Counted from the stretch's first letter, positions 51,290-60,930 are shown. The stretch: 64,000 bases of DNA from Stigmatella erecta (GCF_900111745.1 NZ_FOIJ01000003.1:1-64000); one strand, 5' to 3'. Numbers and translations are program-made. Notes: generated from the sequence alone by a model not told the origin.

Positions 51290-52330
51290 TCACCTTGTAT
51301 GGGGATCGGCGGCGTGCCGCTGCCGAAATGTTTCTGGACTCACGCCCCACCACCGTTTGAACGCCCGGTGAAAAACGCTGGGATCACTATATCCCAGGAG
51401 AAAAGAGACCTCGGCGATGGAGACCCGGCGCTGGAGGAAGTCTGCGGCGCGCTCCCGCCGCAGGCCCTCTAGCAGACCCGCGTAGCGCTGTCCCTCCTCG
51501 GCCAGCTTGCGCTGGAGGGTGCGCGGCGGCATCCGCAGGGCCCGGGCCGCCGCCGCGATGGAGCAGTCCCCGCCCCCCAGCGAGCGCTGGAGGTACTGCC
51601 GGACGCGCGAGGCGAGCCCCTGCTCCGGGGGCAGCGCGCTCAGGGCCCGCTGGGCCTGGCGCTCGAAGATGGCGTGCACGAGCGCATCGGCGTGCACCAG
51701 CGGCAGGGCCGCGTCCTCGTGGGAGAACTCGATGTCGTTGGAGGGGGCGCGGAAGGACAAGGGGCAGCCGTAGCGCTCCCGGTGCTCGCGCGTGTCCTCG
51801 GGCTCGGGGTGGACGAAGCGGATGCCCAGGGGCACCACGTTGCGCTCCGTGAGCAGGCGCACCCCGATGACCAGTTGCGCCATGACCAGCTCCGCGAGGT
51901 ACCGGTGCGCGGGGCGCCACGCCCCCACGGGCGTATAGCGCATCCTCACGCCCCGCTCTGTCGGTTCGAGCGCCAGGCGCTCCCCATCCCCCCAGACGCG
52001 CTGGTAGCGCACGCCCCGCTCCAGGGACTCGAACAGCGTAGGGCTGGTGGCGATGACCGCCGAGCCCACATCGTCCGGATCCACCACCGGCAGCCCCGCC
52101 ATGAGCAGCCCCAGGTGGGGCTCCCCGCTGAGCTCCACCGCCCGCTCCAGCAGCGCATCCAGCGTGGCGTAGGGAATGCGCTGCTCAGGGTCTTCCAGCA
52201 CCGCCTGGGACAGCCCGAACTCCTGGCAGAGCCGCCCGGTGTCGAGCCCCGGCCGCTTCAGGGCCTCCAGGGCCTGAAGCGCGTGGCGAACCTGCCGGAT
52301 GGATTGGGAAGGAAGGGACGGGGAGGCCAT
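51290..52330 (-). CDS. AraC-family regulator with arabinose-binding-like N-terminal domain
   Basis: A 346-residue protein. The first 220 residues are the DUF/Arabinose_bd-type sensor of OruR/ArgR-like activators (FGLSQAVLEDPEQRIPYATLDALLERA). The C-terminal 100 are two helix-turn-helices (CSIAAAARALRMPPRTLQRKL and SIAEVSFLLGYSDPSVFHRAF). Four bases separate it from the MaoC gene, so it may control that enzyme and sense a fatty acid or acyl derivative, which is inference. Confidence 0.9.
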   Translation of the reverse strand: MASPSLPSQSIRQVRHALQALEALKRPGLDTGRLCQEFGLSQAVLEDPEQRIPYATLDALLERAVELSGEPHLGLLMAGLPVVDPDDVGSAVIATSPTLFESLERGVRYQRVWGDGERLALEPTERGVRMRYTPVGAWRPAHRYLAELVMAQLVIGVRLLTERNVVPLGIRFVHPEPEDTREHRERYGCPLSFRAPSNDIEFSHEDAALPLVHADALVHAIFERQAQRALSALPPEQGLASRVRQYLQRSLGGGDCSIAAAARALRMPPRTLQRKLAEEGQRYAGLLEGLRRERAADFLQRRVSIAEVSFLLGYSDPSVFHRAFKRWWGVSPETFRQRHAADPHTR

Positions 52331-52364
52331 GGGAACGGGGGCGACGAAAACGAGCGCCTCTTCG

Positions 52365-53012
52365 TCAGCGGCCCACCACGGCGGCGCGAAGCCACCGCCA
52401 CCCCGCGCCCACCCCGGGGGCCACGCGCAGCATCGTCCAGCGCACCTGGCGGAGCTGCGGCCCCGTCAGGGCCTTCTCCATGGGCTCCAGCAGCGCCATC
52501 GCCTCGGCCCGCGAGTGCCGCTGAGCCAGCAGCCGCGCCAGGTCCAGCCGGGGGGCGAAGAGCGTGGGCTCCAGTGCCAGGGCGTCCTTCAGCAGGATGA
52601 TGGCCTCGGCGCGCTCATTCCTGCCCCGCAGGGAGAAGCGGCCCCGCAGGAGGATGCGGACCGCGTCGGCGCGGCGCCCCCGCTCCACGTTCATCCGCGC
52701 CATCTGCTGCCAGAGCCCCGTCTGGGCGGGAAACGTCTCCGCCGCCTGGGTGTAGACGGCCAGGGCCTTGTCGGCGAAGCCCTTGTCCAGGTGGCCCTGC
52801 GCCGCCTCGCGAAAGCTCTGGAGCGCGGCCTCGGGCTCCTTCGTCCGGGCCAGCAGGGGGGCCAGCTTGACGTGGACGGCGGGGTCCTTGGGCTCCAGCG
52901 CCAGCGCCTGGCGGTAGCCCTGAATGGCCCGCTTGAGCTTGCCCCGGGCCCGGGCACGATCCGCCTCGGCGATGAGCTGGGAGCGGGAGGGCGGCTCTTT
53001 CTTGCCGAACAT
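52365..53012 (-). CDS. TPR-repeat protein
   Basis: A 215-residue, all-helical protein with tetratricopeptide repeats: RAIQGYRQALALEPKDPAVH, KALAVYTQAAETFPAQTGLW and EAIILLKDALALEPTLFAPR. MFGKKEPPSRSQLIAEAD starts it without a signal peptide. Several myxobacterial TPR proteins share this layout; it probably acts as a cytoplasmic scaffold. It stands alone, 34 bases from the AraC gene. Confidence 0.82.
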   Translation of the reverse strand: MFGKKEPPSRSQLIAEADRARARGKLKRAIQGYRQALALEPKDPAVHVKLAPLLARTKEPEAALQSFREAAQGHLDKGFADKALAVYTQAAETFPAQTGLWQQMARMNVERGRRADAVRILLRGRFSLRGRNERAEAIILLKDALALEPTLFAPRLDLARLLAQRHSRAEAMALLEPMEKALTGPQLRQVRWTMLRVAPGVGAGWRWLRAAVVGR

Positions 53013-53109
53013 GCCTCACTCTAACTCCTCGGTTTGACCGCAGGTGACTCCCAAACGCCTGGAAGCAGCGTGAGGCCACCTGCGAACCCATGACCGGAGA
53101 TGCCTGCCT

Positions 53110-55353
53110 TCAATACAGCAAGGAGAGAACGGGCGTGTGTGCGTAGTTTGTAGGCCCGCCATCGCCAATCTGGCCGTTTCCGTTGTCCCCCCACCCCCAC
53201 AGGGTGCCGTCCGAGCGCACCATCAGCGAGTGGGAGTCGCCCGCCGCCACGGCTACCCCTCCGCTCACGCCAGGCACCGCCCCAGGCACGGTGCGCCGGC
53301 TCGTGGTGCCATCCCCCAACTGGCCGTAGGAGTTGTTCCCCCAGGCCCACACCGTGCCGTCCGAGCGCACCACCAGCGAGTGGAAGGAATCCGCCGCCAC
53401 GGACGCCACCCCGCTCAGCCCTGGCACTGCCCCAGGCACCTTGCGTTGGCTCGTGGTGCCATCCCCCAACTGGCCGTAGGAATTGTACCCCCAGGTCCAC
53501 ACCGTGCCGTCCGAGCGCAACGCCAGCGAGTGGAAGGAACCCGCCGCCACGGCCACCACCCCGCTCAGGCCTGGCACCGCCACAGGCACCGTGCGTCGAG
53601 TCGTGGTGCCATCCCCCAACTGGCCGCTTCCGTTGTTCCCCCAGGCCCACACGGTGCCATCCGAGCGCAACGCCAGCGAATGGGAGTCGCCCGCCGCCAC
53701 AGCCACCACCCCGCTCACGCCTGGCACCGCCACGGGCACCGGGCGCCGGCTCGTGGTGCCATCCCCCAACTGGCCGTAAGAGTTGTTCCCCCAAGCCCAT
53801 ACGGTGCCGTCCGAGCGCAACGCCAGCGAGTGGGAATCGCCCGCCGCCACGGCCACCCCCCCGCTCACGCCTGGCACCACCCCAGGCACCAGGCGGTCAC
53901 TCGTGGAGCCATCCCCCAACTGGCCGTAAGGGTTGTACCCCCAAGCCCACACCGTGCCGTCCGAGCGCAACGCCAGCGAGTGGAAGGAACCCGCCGCCAC
54001 GGCCATCCCCCCGCTCACACCTGGCACCACCCCAGGCACCGGGCGCCGGCTCGTGGTGCCATCCCCCAACTGGCCGTTTCCGTTGTGCCCCCAGGCCCAC
54101 ACCGTGCCGTCCGAGCGCAACGCCAGCGAGTGAGAGTCGCCCGCCGCCACGGCTTCCACCCCACTCACGCCTGGCACTGCCCCAGGCACCGGGCGTTGGC
54201 TCGTGGTGCCATCCCCCAACTGGCCGCTTCCGTTGTACCCCCAAGCCCACAGGGTGCCGTCCGAGCGCACCACCAGCGAGTGGGAGTCGCCCGCCGCCAC
54301 GGCCACTCCCCCGCTCACGCCTGGCACCTCCCCAGGCACCAGGCGGTCACTCATGGTGCCATCCCCCAACTGGCCGTAAGGGTTGTGCCCCCAGGCCCAC
54401 ACCGTGCCATTCGAGCGCAACGCCAGCGAGTGAGCGTAGCCCGCCGCCACGGCCGCCACCCCACTCAGGCCTGGCACCACCCCAGGCACCGGGCGCCAGC
54501 CCGTGGTGCCATCCCCCAACTGGCCATTTCCGTTGTGCCCCCAGGCCCACACCGTGCCGTCCGAGCGCAATGCCAGCGAGTGGGAGTCGCCCGCCGCCAC
54601 GGCCACCACCCCGTTCAAGCCCTGCACCACCGCAGGCACCGGGCGCCGGCTCGCCGTGGTGCCATCCCCCAACTGGCCATAGTAGTTGGCCCCCCAGGCC
54701 CACACCGTGCCGTCCGAGCGCAACGCCAACGAGTGGAAAGAACCCGCCGCCACGGCCACCACCCCGCTCAGGCCTGGCACCACCCCAGGCACCGTGCGCC
54801 ATCTCGTGGTGTCTTCTTCCCCCAACTGGCTGTAGTAGTTGTCTCCCCAGGCCCACACCGTGCCGTCCGAGCGCAACGCCAGCGAGTGGAAAGAACCCGC
54901 CGCCACGGCCACCCCTCCGCTCACGCCTGGCACCGCCCCAGGCACCGGGCGTTGGCTCGTGGTGCCATCCCCCAACTGGCCGCTTCCGTTGTACCCCCAG
55001 GCCCACACCGTGCCGTCCGAGCGCAACGCCAGCGAGTGGGAATCGCCCGCCGCCACGGCCTCCACCCCGCTCACGCCTGGCACCGCTACAGGCACCGGGC
55101 GGTTCGTCGTGGTGCCATCCCCCAGCTCGCCGTTTCCGTTGTACCCCACAGCCCACACCGTGCCGTCTGGACGTACCGCCAAGGAATGTTCATTCCCCGC
55201 GGCGACACGGGACCTCGCCTGAGCGCCCCAGAGAGGAGAAAGACGCAACGCCTGCGCTTCTGTCTCAACCGTGGCCTGCCCACAGCCAACGGCCAGCCAA
55301 AGCCCAAACCACACACTCAACATCTTCCTCAGCCATCCTTGACTGCTCTGCAT
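53110..55353 (-). CDS. RCC1-repeat surface lipoprotein
   Basis: A 747-residue protein from ATG 55353, with signal and lipobox [16 protein letters not shown]. The rest is 14 RCC1/ATS1-type repeats of 50 residues, each with [15 protein letters not shown] followed by [14 protein letters not shown] and [12 protein letters not shown]. Fourteen repeats would make about two seven-bladed propellers. The DNA units are so alike that the period is exactly 150 bp for nine units and slightly longer for some others. An upstream in-frame ATG at 55413 is possible. RCC1 repeats mediate binding; the ligand is unknown. Such genes are prone to unequal recombination. Confidence 0.9.
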   Translation of the reverse strand: MQSSQGWLRKMLSVWFGLWLAVGCGQATVETEAQALRLSPLWGAQARSRVAAGNEHSLAVRPDGTVWAVGYNGNGELGDGTTTNRPVPVAVPGVSGVEAVAAGDSHSLALRSDGTVWAWGYNGSGQLGDGTTSQRPVPGAVPGVSGGVAVAAGSFHSLALRSDGTVWAWGDNYYSQLGEEDTTRWRTVPGVVPGLSGVVAVAAGSFHSLALRSDGTVWAWGANYYGQLGDGTTASRRPVPAVVQGLNGVVAVAAGDSHSLALRSDGTVWAWGHNGNGQLGDGTTGWRPVPGVVPGLSGVAAVAAGYAHSLALRSNGTVWAWGHNPYGQLGDGTMSDRLVPGEVPGVSGGVAVAAGDSHSLVVRSDGTLWAWGYNGSGQLGDGTTSQRPVPGAVPGVSGVEAVAAGDSHSLALRSDGTVWAWGHNGNGQLGDGTTSRRPVPGVVPGVSGGMAVAAGSFHSLALRSDGTVWAWGYNPYGQLGDGSTSDRLVPGVVPGVSGGVAVAAGDSHSLALRSDGTVWAWGNNSYGQLGDGTTSRRPVPVAVPGVSGVVAVAAGDSHSLALRSDGTVWAWGNNGSGQLGDGTTTRRTVPVAVPGLSGVVAVAAGSFHSLALRSDGTVWTWGYNSYGQLGDGTTSQRKVPGAVPGLSGVASVAADSFHSLVVRSDGTVWAWGNNSYGQLGDGTTSRRTVPGAVPGVSGGVAVAAGDSHSLMVRSDGTLWGWGDNGNGQIGDGGPTNYAHTPVLSLLY
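53250..55200. repeat. Tandem 150-bp repeats inside the RCC1 gene
   Basis: The anchor GTGGTGCCATCCCCCAACTG recurs at intervals of exactly 150 bases from 53305 to about 54505, then with a few in-frame insertions. Adjacent units differ mainly in short blocks (for example the codons between GACGG and WAWG). Recent duplication or gene conversion is the simplest cause. Confidence 0.9.
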
Positions 55354-55519
55354 TCGGGTCCCCTGGGTCCTGACACGCGACAAGCGGCCACCCCTTAGCC
55401 CACGCGATACCATTGACCTAGCACTAGCAAACCCACCTCCGTGCGGGCCTATCTCACGATGTTCTCCAGGGCTACTTTCCCTCTGAAGAGCAACGTCCCC
55501 CTTTCCCTGGAGTCCTCTC

Positions 55520-55939
55520 ATGAGCCCCCCGTCCCCTGTCCCGTTCAGCCGCGCGGTGGCCGCCGCGCTGTCCTGCCTCGTCCTCGCGTTGCCCAGCCAC
55601 GCCCAGGCCCCCACGCCGAAGCCCGCCCCCGCGGCCGGAGACACGCTGTTGCTCACCATCTTCCTGCGGCACGATCAGGGCAAGACGGTGGATGAGATCA
55701 ACGCTCACTTGGAGCGCACCGGCTTCCGCAAGAGCTTCCCGCCCGAGGGCGTGGAGGTGGTCTCCTGGTATGTGATGATGGGCGTGGGCCAGGTCGTCAC
55801 GCTGCGGCTGCCGCCCAGCAAGCTGCGCGCGGTGAACCTCGCCATCGAGAAGGGCGCCTGGGGCGGGTTCCGTACCGAGTTCTACCCCACCTACGACTAC
55901 CGCCCCATCTGGGAGGAGATGCGCGCGAAGACGCGCTGA
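55520..55939 (+). CDS. Small exported hypothetical protein
   Basis: A 139-residue protein; GGAG lies seven bases before the ATG. A signal peptide ([18 protein letters not shown]) precedes a short Pro/Ala-rich spacer and a compact alpha/beta domain ([20 protein letters not shown] and [20 protein letters not shown], ending [22 protein letters not shown]). The motif [15 protein letters not shown] is distinctive, but I know no name for it. It is divergent from the RCC1 gene, with a shared upstream region of 166 bases. Confidence 0.65.
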   Translation: MSPPSPVPFSRAVAAALSCLVLALPSHAQAPTPKPAPAAGDTLLLTIFLRHDQGKTVDEINAHLERTGFRKSFPPEGVEVVSWYVMMGVGQVVTLRLPPSKLRAVNLAIEKGAWGGFRTEFYPTYDYRPIWEEMRAKTR

Positions 55940-56029
55940 GGCTGCTGCCTGGCTGCCCCCTCCCGGGGATGGAGGGCAACCAGGCCCCTCGGGAGGCCAC
56001 GGACGCCGGGAAATGCTATGGCTTGAGAC

Positions 56030-56440
56030 ATGCCCGTCTTGCGTCACGCCTTCATCCTCCAGGCTGTCCAGGAGCTTGGCCGGTTCACCTCGGTGCTCTC
56101 CCGCGCCCGGGAGGGAACCACCCTGGAGGCAGGGCTGCGGAGCATCCGGGAGGCCTGCGTGGCCACGCTGGGCATGGAGTTCGACACGCTGACGCGCTTC
56201 GATGCGGCCTCCGTGGTGGGCCTCTTCTCCCACCCCGAGCAGGCCCGGATCCTCGCCCGGCTGGTGGATGAGCAGGCACGGCTGTTCGTGAGCCATGGGC
56301 AGCTCCAAGCCGCGCTCGGGGACAGCCTCTACGCGGGCCAGCTCCTCGCCTGCTCCCGTCAGCGCTTTGGCGTTCCCCGGGATGCCCGGGCGGCGGAGAC
56401 CCTCCAGCTCGAAGCCGGCGAGCCCTCGCCCCTCGTGTGA
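56030..56440 (+). CDS. Hypothetical protein
   Basis: A 136-residue, mostly helical protein with no signal peptide. HAFILQAVQELGRFTSVLSR and LEAGLRSIREACVATLGMEFDTLTRFD are reminiscent of small helical-bundle families that pair with a membrane system, but no domain is certain. The start has a weak ribosome site. It ends eight bases before the convergent FAD enzyme gene. Low GC bias differences are not evident. Confidence 0.5.
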   Translation: MPVLRHAFILQAVQELGRFTSVLSRAREGTTLEAGLRSIREACVATLGMEFDTLTRFDAASVVGLFSHPEQARILARLVDEQARLFVSHGQLQAALGDSLYAGQLLACSRQRFGVPRDARAAETLQLEAGEPSPLV

Positions 56441-56447
56441 AGCGGAG

Positions 56448-57944
56448 TCACCGCCCTGAGCGGCTGGCGGCGATGCGGGCCGCGGTCCGGACACCGCCCA
56501 GCGCCGTGGCCAGGGTGCTCTGCCCCGGGAAGACGGAATCCCCCACGAGCCAGAGCCCCTTCATCACCGGCCGGGGCCCCAGCTCGCGGTAGTGGCCCAG
56601 CCCCGCGCGCCGGGGCACGCCGCCCACGGCGCCGCCCTCCCTGCGCGTGAACCGCTCGAAGGTGCGGGGCGAGGCCGTCATTTCCTTCTGCACGTCCTCC
56701 GACCACTCCGGTGCCAGCCGCGCGAGCCCCTCGCGCATCCGGGACTGGATGCCCTCCACGTAGCGGGCCTGCTCCTCCGGAGAGCGGTCCCGGAGCGCCC
56801 GCAGGGGGACATGGGTCGACACGGTGAGCGTGCGGAACCCCTCGGGCGCACGCCCCACGTCCTCTGCCCCGCTGGCGGAGACGAACAGGTGGTTGCCCTC
56901 CTGGAACGGCAGGGCCTCGTCCTGGATGAGTTCCAGGTGACAGGGCGAAGGGCCCAGGCCCTCCGGCGCGCGAACCACCCGGTACAGCATGGCCGCGCCC
57001 CACCCCTCCGCCACGTTCCCGGCCAGGCGGTCCAGCCGTGGCAGCCGCCCGGGCGGCAGGTCCAGCAGGCGCAGCAGGCCCTGGGGCAGGACGTTGGCAG
57101 CCACATGCCGGGCCCGCAGCTCGCCCTGGCGCGTCATCACCCGCCACCCGTCCGGCCCCGGCACCAGCGCCTTGACCCGGTTGGCCAGCCGCACCTCGCC
57201 CCCGCAGCGGGTGAAGGCCTCCAGCAGCGCCTCGCCCAGACGGCCCACCCCGCCCCGCACGTGTCCCGTGCCCCGCCAGTAATAGTCCATGGCCGCCAGG
57301 GCAATGGGCGTCTCCGCCTCGGCGGCGCTGCACTGGACGGTGATCTGACACAGGCCGTTCAGGTACGTCCGCAAAGGCAGGAACCGCGCCAGCCCGAAGT
57401 GCTCCAGCACCCGCTCCAGGGGCCGCCCCAACCAGCGCAGGAGCGGCACATACCGGGGCACCCGCGCCGCGTGGCGCACCAGCGCGCGAACATCCAGCGG
57501 GGGCAGCAACGCGGGCTCATCGAACAGCGCCCACAGGGCATCGGCCACCTGGCGCTGGTACGCGAAGAAGCCCTGAATGCCCTTCGCGGGCGCTCCGGGC
57601 AAGGCACACAGCGCCTCCAGGAAGCGGGGGCGGTCCCGGTACACCCGCAGCACCCGCTCCGGGGTGCGCAGCTCCACGAGCGGATCCAACCAGTCCACTT
57701 CCACCGCCAGCCCATGCCGGCGGATCCACTGGCCAAAGAGCTGCGCCTCGGCCAGCCCGGAGAACAGCGTGGCCCCCGCCTCGAAGCCATGGCCCTGCCG
57801 CTGGAACGTGCTGGCGCAGCCTCCCGGGTAGTTGAGCGCCTCGCACAGCACCACGCGCGCGCCCCGCTGCGCCAGCTCGAGCGCGGTGGCCATGCCCCCG
57901 AACCCCGCGCCCACCACCACCGCGTCGTACCAGTCCTCGGGCAT
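56448..57944 (-). CDS. CrtI-like FAD-dependent oxidoreductase
   Basis: A 498-residue flavoprotein. YDAVVVGAGFGGMATALELAQRGARVVLCEA is a full dinucleotide-binding motif; NYPGGCASTFQRQGHGFEAGATLF is the next FAD block of phytoene desaturase/carotene isomerase-like proteins; GLWLVGDSVFPGQSTLATALGGVRTAARI is the C-terminal FAD site. The family includes CrtI/CrtO/CrtISO and retinol saturases. A carotenoid substrate is plausible but the co-transcribed partners (metallophosphoesterase, thioesterase) do not demand it. It begins three bases after the metallophosphoesterase stop. Confidence 0.85.
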   Translation of the reverse strand: MPEDWYDAVVVGAGFGGMATALELAQRGARVVLCEALNYPGGCASTFQRQGHGFEAGATLFSGLAEAQLFGQWIRRHGLAVEVDWLDPLVELRTPERVLRVYRDRPRFLEALCALPGAPAKGIQGFFAYQRQVADALWALFDEPALLPPLDVRALVRHAARVPRYVPLLRWLGRPLERVLEHFGLARFLPLRTYLNGLCQITVQCSAAEAETPIALAAMDYYWRGTGHVRGGVGRLGEALLEAFTRCGGEVRLANRVKALVPGPDGWRVMTRQGELRARHVAANVLPQGLLRLLDLPPGRLPRLDRLAGNVAEGWGAAMLYRVVRAPEGLGPSPCHLELIQDEALPFQEGNHLFVSASGAEDVGRAPEGFRTLTVSTHVPLRALRDRSPEEQARYVEGIQSRMREGLARLAPEWSEDVQKEMTASPRTFERFTRREGGAVGGVPRRAGLGHYRELGPRPVMKGLWLVGDSVFPGQSTLATALGGVRTAARIAASRSGR

Positions 57945-57947
57945 GGC

Positions 57948-59132
57948 CTACTTGCCGCGCAGCGTGAGCACCGTCACTTCGGGGGGAATCCCCAGCCGGA
58001 ACGGCAGCCAATGCCCCGTGCCCCCGGACACGTACAGATAGCTGTCCTTCTTCCGGTACCCCCCGAACATGAACTCGAAGACGAACCAGAACAGCGGCAT
58101 GCCAAAGAAGGCGACCTGACCCCCGTGCGTGTGGCCCGCGAGCGTGAGGCGGGCGCCGCGCTCGGCGGCATAGGGGAAGAAGGAGGGGTGGTGCGTCAAG
58201 CAGAGCACCACCTCCTCGGGCGAGGTGCCCTGGAAGGCCTTCTCCGCCGAGGCCTCCATGAGCGAGGTGCGCGCCCCCATGCCCCGGCCCAGCGGGTAGT
58301 CCACGCCCACCACCCGCACGCGCTGGCCCTCGTGCTCGAACACGTGCGCCGAGTCCACGAGCAGCCGGACCGGAACGCCCCGCTTCTGCAGCCCCGCATA
58401 GGCCCGGACGATGGGCCCCAGCCCCCGGAAGTGCTCGTGGTTGCCGAGCACCGCCAGCATGCCGTGCGGCGCGCGGGCCTCGCCGAGCGCCTCCATCGTC
58501 TCGTCGAGCTGGGTGAGATCGTCGATCAAATCCCCCGTCATCACCTGCACGTGCACGTTCGCCGCGTTCATCGCCGCCACCGCCCCCCGCAGGTACCCCG
58601 GGGTGATGAAGGGCCCCACGTGCACGTCGGTGATTTGACCGATGCGGAAGCCCTCCAGGGCGGGCGGCAGGTGGGCCAGGCGCACCTCCACCTCGCGGAC
58701 CACGAAGCCCGCCATGCCGTTCACCACGCCGGCGGCGCTGGTGCCCACGGCCAGCAGGGGCACGGCGCGCCCGGCGTTCACCAGCAAGTCCCGGCGCTCC
58801 AGGCTCACGTCCGAGCCCTCCAGGGGCTGGGTCCGGCGGCGCTCGCGCAGCCAGCGCAGAAAGACGACCGGCAGGCCCACCACCACCATGATGAGCACCG
58901 TGACGCTCCACACCGTGGAGATCAGCTTCAGCGGCCCCCCGATGTACGGAATGTCCCCATGCGAGCCAAGCCCGAGCGCCATGGGCACCAGGTAGGCCGC
59001 CAGGGCCAGGACGAGGAGGCCGAAGAACCCCCACTTCCTCTTTCCCTGCACCAGCCCCGGCCACAGCCAGCGCAGCAGGACGAAGCCCAACAGGCTCAGC
59101 AACGTAACGAGAATGAGTCTTCCCACGAGCAT
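57948..59132 (-). CDS. Membrane metallophosphoesterase (YkuE-like)
   Basis: A 394-residue protein with membrane helices in about 1-22, 36-56 and 72-92 and a further hydrophobic segment after RRDLLVNAGRA (about 113-140, twin-arginine-like). The catalytic domain shows the metal motifs DVH (169-171), GD (200-201), GNHEH (230-234) and AGHTHGGQ. YkuE-type enzymes remove phosphate from lipids or nucleotides; the exact substrate is unknown. It lies seven bases after the thioesterase gene stop and three before the FAD enzyme start, so one operon. Confidence 0.9.
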   Translation of the reverse strand: MLVGRLILVTLLSLLGFVLLRWLWPGLVQGKRKWGFFGLLVLALAAYLVPMALGLGSHGDIPYIGGPLKLISTVWSVTVLIMVVVGLPVVFLRWLRERRRTQPLEGSDVSLERRDLLVNAGRAVPLLAVGTSAAGVVNGMAGFVVREVEVRLAHLPPALEGFRIGQITDVHVGPFITPGYLRGAVAAMNAANVHVQVMTGDLIDDLTQLDETMEALGEARAPHGMLAVLGNHEHFRGLGPIVRAYAGLQKRGVPVRLLVDSAHVFEHEGQRVRVVGVDYPLGRGMGARTSLMEASAEKAFQGTSPEEVVLCLTHHPSFFPYAAERGARLTLAGHTHGGQVAFFGMPLFWFVFEFMFGGYRKKDSYLYVSGGTGHWLPFRLGIPPEVTVLTLRGK

Positions 59133-59139
59133 GGTCCGC

Positions 59140-59550
59140 TCAGCTCAAGAACTTCGTCATCCGGCCCTGGGCCACCAGCACCCCATCCGTCTCCCGGCGG
59201 ACATCCACCTGGACAAAGGCCAGCGTGCGCCCCGACTTGAGCACCGTGGCCTCCACCAGCACGGCGGAGCCTCCGGGCGCCGGCGCGAGCCAGGACACGT
59301 TGAGATCCGTGGATACCCCGGGGCGCCCGTCCCGGTCCGCCGTCATGATGGCCAGCGTCCCCACCACATCCACCAGGGTCGCCACCGCCCCGCCGTGCAG
59401 CGCGCCGCCCATGTTCTGCACGGGGGCCTCCACGGGCAGCCGCACCCGGGCGCGGCCCCCCTCGGCCTCCAACACCTCCATGCCCACCAGGGACCGGTCA
59501 TACCCATGCTGGCCCAACAGGCCCAAGCGCTCCTTCAACGTATCGTTCAT
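59140..59550 (-). CDS. PaaI-family hotdog thioesterase
   Basis: A 136-residue protein. RVRLPVEAPVQNMGGALHGGAVATLVDVVGTLAI is the PaaI/YbgC hotdog core with GALHGG and the acidic residue that follows in VD(V). It probably hydrolyses an acyl-CoA or aryl-CoA. ATG 59550 lacks a clear ribosome site. First gene of a three-gene operon on the minus strand; divergent from the SDR gene at 59660. Confidence 0.85.
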   Translation of the reverse strand: MNDTLKERLGLLGQHGYDRSLVGMEVLEAEGGRARVRLPVEAPVQNMGGALHGGAVATLVDVVGTLAIMTADRDGRPGVSTDLNVSWLAPAPGGSAVLVEATVLKSGRTLAFVQVDVRRETDGVLVAQGRMTKFLS

Positions 59551-59659
59551 GTGGCCACACCATAATCGGGCCCCCCGCACGATGCTCTCCCTCCCGCACG
59601 GGTTCGGGTCCAGGATGGCGGCCCTCGGGCGCATGGGGCGCCCACCGGGAGAGAAAACC

Positions 59660-60460
59660 ATGAGCATGAAGTTGAGTCTGACGGGGCGGACGGCGCTGGT
59701 AACGGGCTCGACCGCGGGCATCGGGCTGGCGGCGGCGGTGGGACTGGCGCGCGAGGGAGCGCACGTCATCCTGAATGGGCGCACCGAGGAGCGCGTGAAG
59801 CGCGCCCGGGAGCAGGTCCTCGAAAGCATTCCCGGCGCCCAGGTGTCCGGGGTGGCCGCGGACTTCTCCTCCGCCAAGGGGGCCGAGGCCGTGACGCGCG
59901 CGTTTCCCCACGTGGACGTGCTGGTGAACAACGTCGGCATCTTCGAGCCCAAGCCCTTCGAGCAGATCCCGGACGAGGACTGGTTTCGCTTCTTCGAGAC
60001 GAACGTGATGAGCGGGGTGCGCCTGAGCCGCTTCTACTTCCCGAAGATGAAGGCCCTGAACTGGGGGCGCATCGTCTTCGTGTCGAGCGAGTCCGCGGTG
60101 CAGATCCCCTCGGAGATGATTCACTACGGGATGACGAAGACGGCGCAGGTGGCGGTGGCGCGCGGGCTGGCGGAGCTAACGGTGGGCACCGGGGTGACGG
60201 TGAACACGGTGCTGCCGGGGCCGACCTCCTCCGAGGGCGTGGCGCAGTTCGTGGCCGAGCTGGGCAAGTCCCAGGGAATCGACGCGAAGCAGGCCGAGCG
60301 GGACTTCTTCACCCACGCCCGGCCCACCTCCCTCCTCAAGCGCTTCATCCTCCCGGAGGAGGTGGCCAACCTCATCGTCTACGTGTGCAGCCCGCATGCC
60401 TCCGCCACCAACGGCGCCTCGCTGCGCGTGGACGGCGGCGTGGTGAGGGCCATCCTCTAA
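59660..60460 (+). CDS. Short-chain dehydrogenase/reductase
   Basis: A 266-residue classical SDR. TGSTAGIG at 15-22, NNVG in VDVLVNNVGIFEPKPFE, catalytic Ser in FVSSESAVQIP and YxxxK in HYGMTKTAQ. The C terminus (ATNGASLRVDGGVVRAIL) is standard. An AGAGA ribosome site precedes the ATG. The substrate is unknown. It is alone on its strand. Confidence 0.9.
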   Translation: MSMKLSLTGRTALVTGSTAGIGLAAAVGLAREGAHVILNGRTEERVKRAREQVLESIPGAQVSGVAADFSSAKGAEAVTRAFPHVDVLVNNVGIFEPKPFEQIPDEDWFRFFETNVMSGVRLSRFYFPKMKALNWGRIVFVSSESAVQIPSEMIHYGMTKTAQVAVARGLAELTVGTGVTVNTVLPGPTSSEGVAQFVAELGKSQGIDAKQAERDFFTHARPTSLLKRFILPEEVANLIVYVCSPHASATNGASLRVDGGVVRAIL

Positions 60461-60539
60461 TCCGGGAGCCACTCTGGCGCGGGCCCCTCGGGTTTCATGG
60501 TAAAATCGGAATTTCCTTCTTTCGCTTCTGGAGCTTCCG

Positions 60540-60902
60540 ATGACGTGCTCTTCGTGGAACCCGTGGGCCGCGGCCGGTGCCGTGGCGCTCTTGCTGGGGT
60601 GTGGTCCTCTGGAGGCCCCAGAGGACGCGGAGCGCGAGGGCCTGACGGAACAGGCGCTCACCAACACCTGTCACAGCACCTCCGCGAGCTACACGTTCAC
60701 GTGTGCCACGGTGAACGTCTACAGCACGGCCACGGGGACGACGCCCATCGACACGATTCAATGCGGCGGCGCGTACTGGTCCGTGACCCTGCTCAAGGCC
60801 TGTCCCACGAACGGACGCTTCCAGGTGGAATACGCCAAGGACTTCGGAGGCGAGTCCGGGACCGGCTGGGTCAGCCGGTCCGTCCTGGTCGCGCCGCGCT
60901 GA
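60540..60902 (+). CDS. Small lipoprotein with SH3-like domain
   Basis: A 120-residue protein. GAVALLLGCGPLEAP is a strong lipobox (Cys21), followed by an acidic linker and a domain resembling bacterial SH3 (VNVYSTATGTTPIDTIQCGG and GFGESGTGWVSRSVLV-like end). Cysteines (NTCHST, FTCATV, IQCGG, KACPT) probably form two disulfides. It may bind the peptidoglycan or a polysaccharide; the same SH3-like half occurs in the NlpC/P60 protein at 24099. Confidence 0.7.
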   Translation: MTCSSWNPWAAAGAVALLLGCGPLEAPEDAEREGLTEQALTNTCHSTSASYTFTCATVNVYSTATGTTPIDTIQCGGAYWSVTLLKACPTNGRFQVEYAKDFGGESGTGWVSRSVLVAPR

Positions 60903-60904
60903 AC

Positions 60905-60930
60905 AGCCCGTTCGCGCCCCCCGACGGGCT
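60905..60930. terminator. Convergent-gene hairpin
   Basis: AGCCCGT at 60905-60911 pairs exactly with ACGGGCT at 60924-60930, between the stop codons of the small lipoprotein (+) and the lectin-tailed protein (-). It could stop transcription from both sides; T-tracts are short. Confidence 0.45.

Noticed and set aside
53137-55398. A long open frame on the + strand opposite the RCC1 gene
   Set aside because: It follows from the strict 150-bp period and GC-rich third positions of the minus-strand gene; its product is low-complexity His/Arg/Pro-rich with no start signal.
56592-59240. A long + strand frame over the FAD enzyme and metallophosphoesterase
   Set aside because: Antisense artefact of GC-rich codon use.
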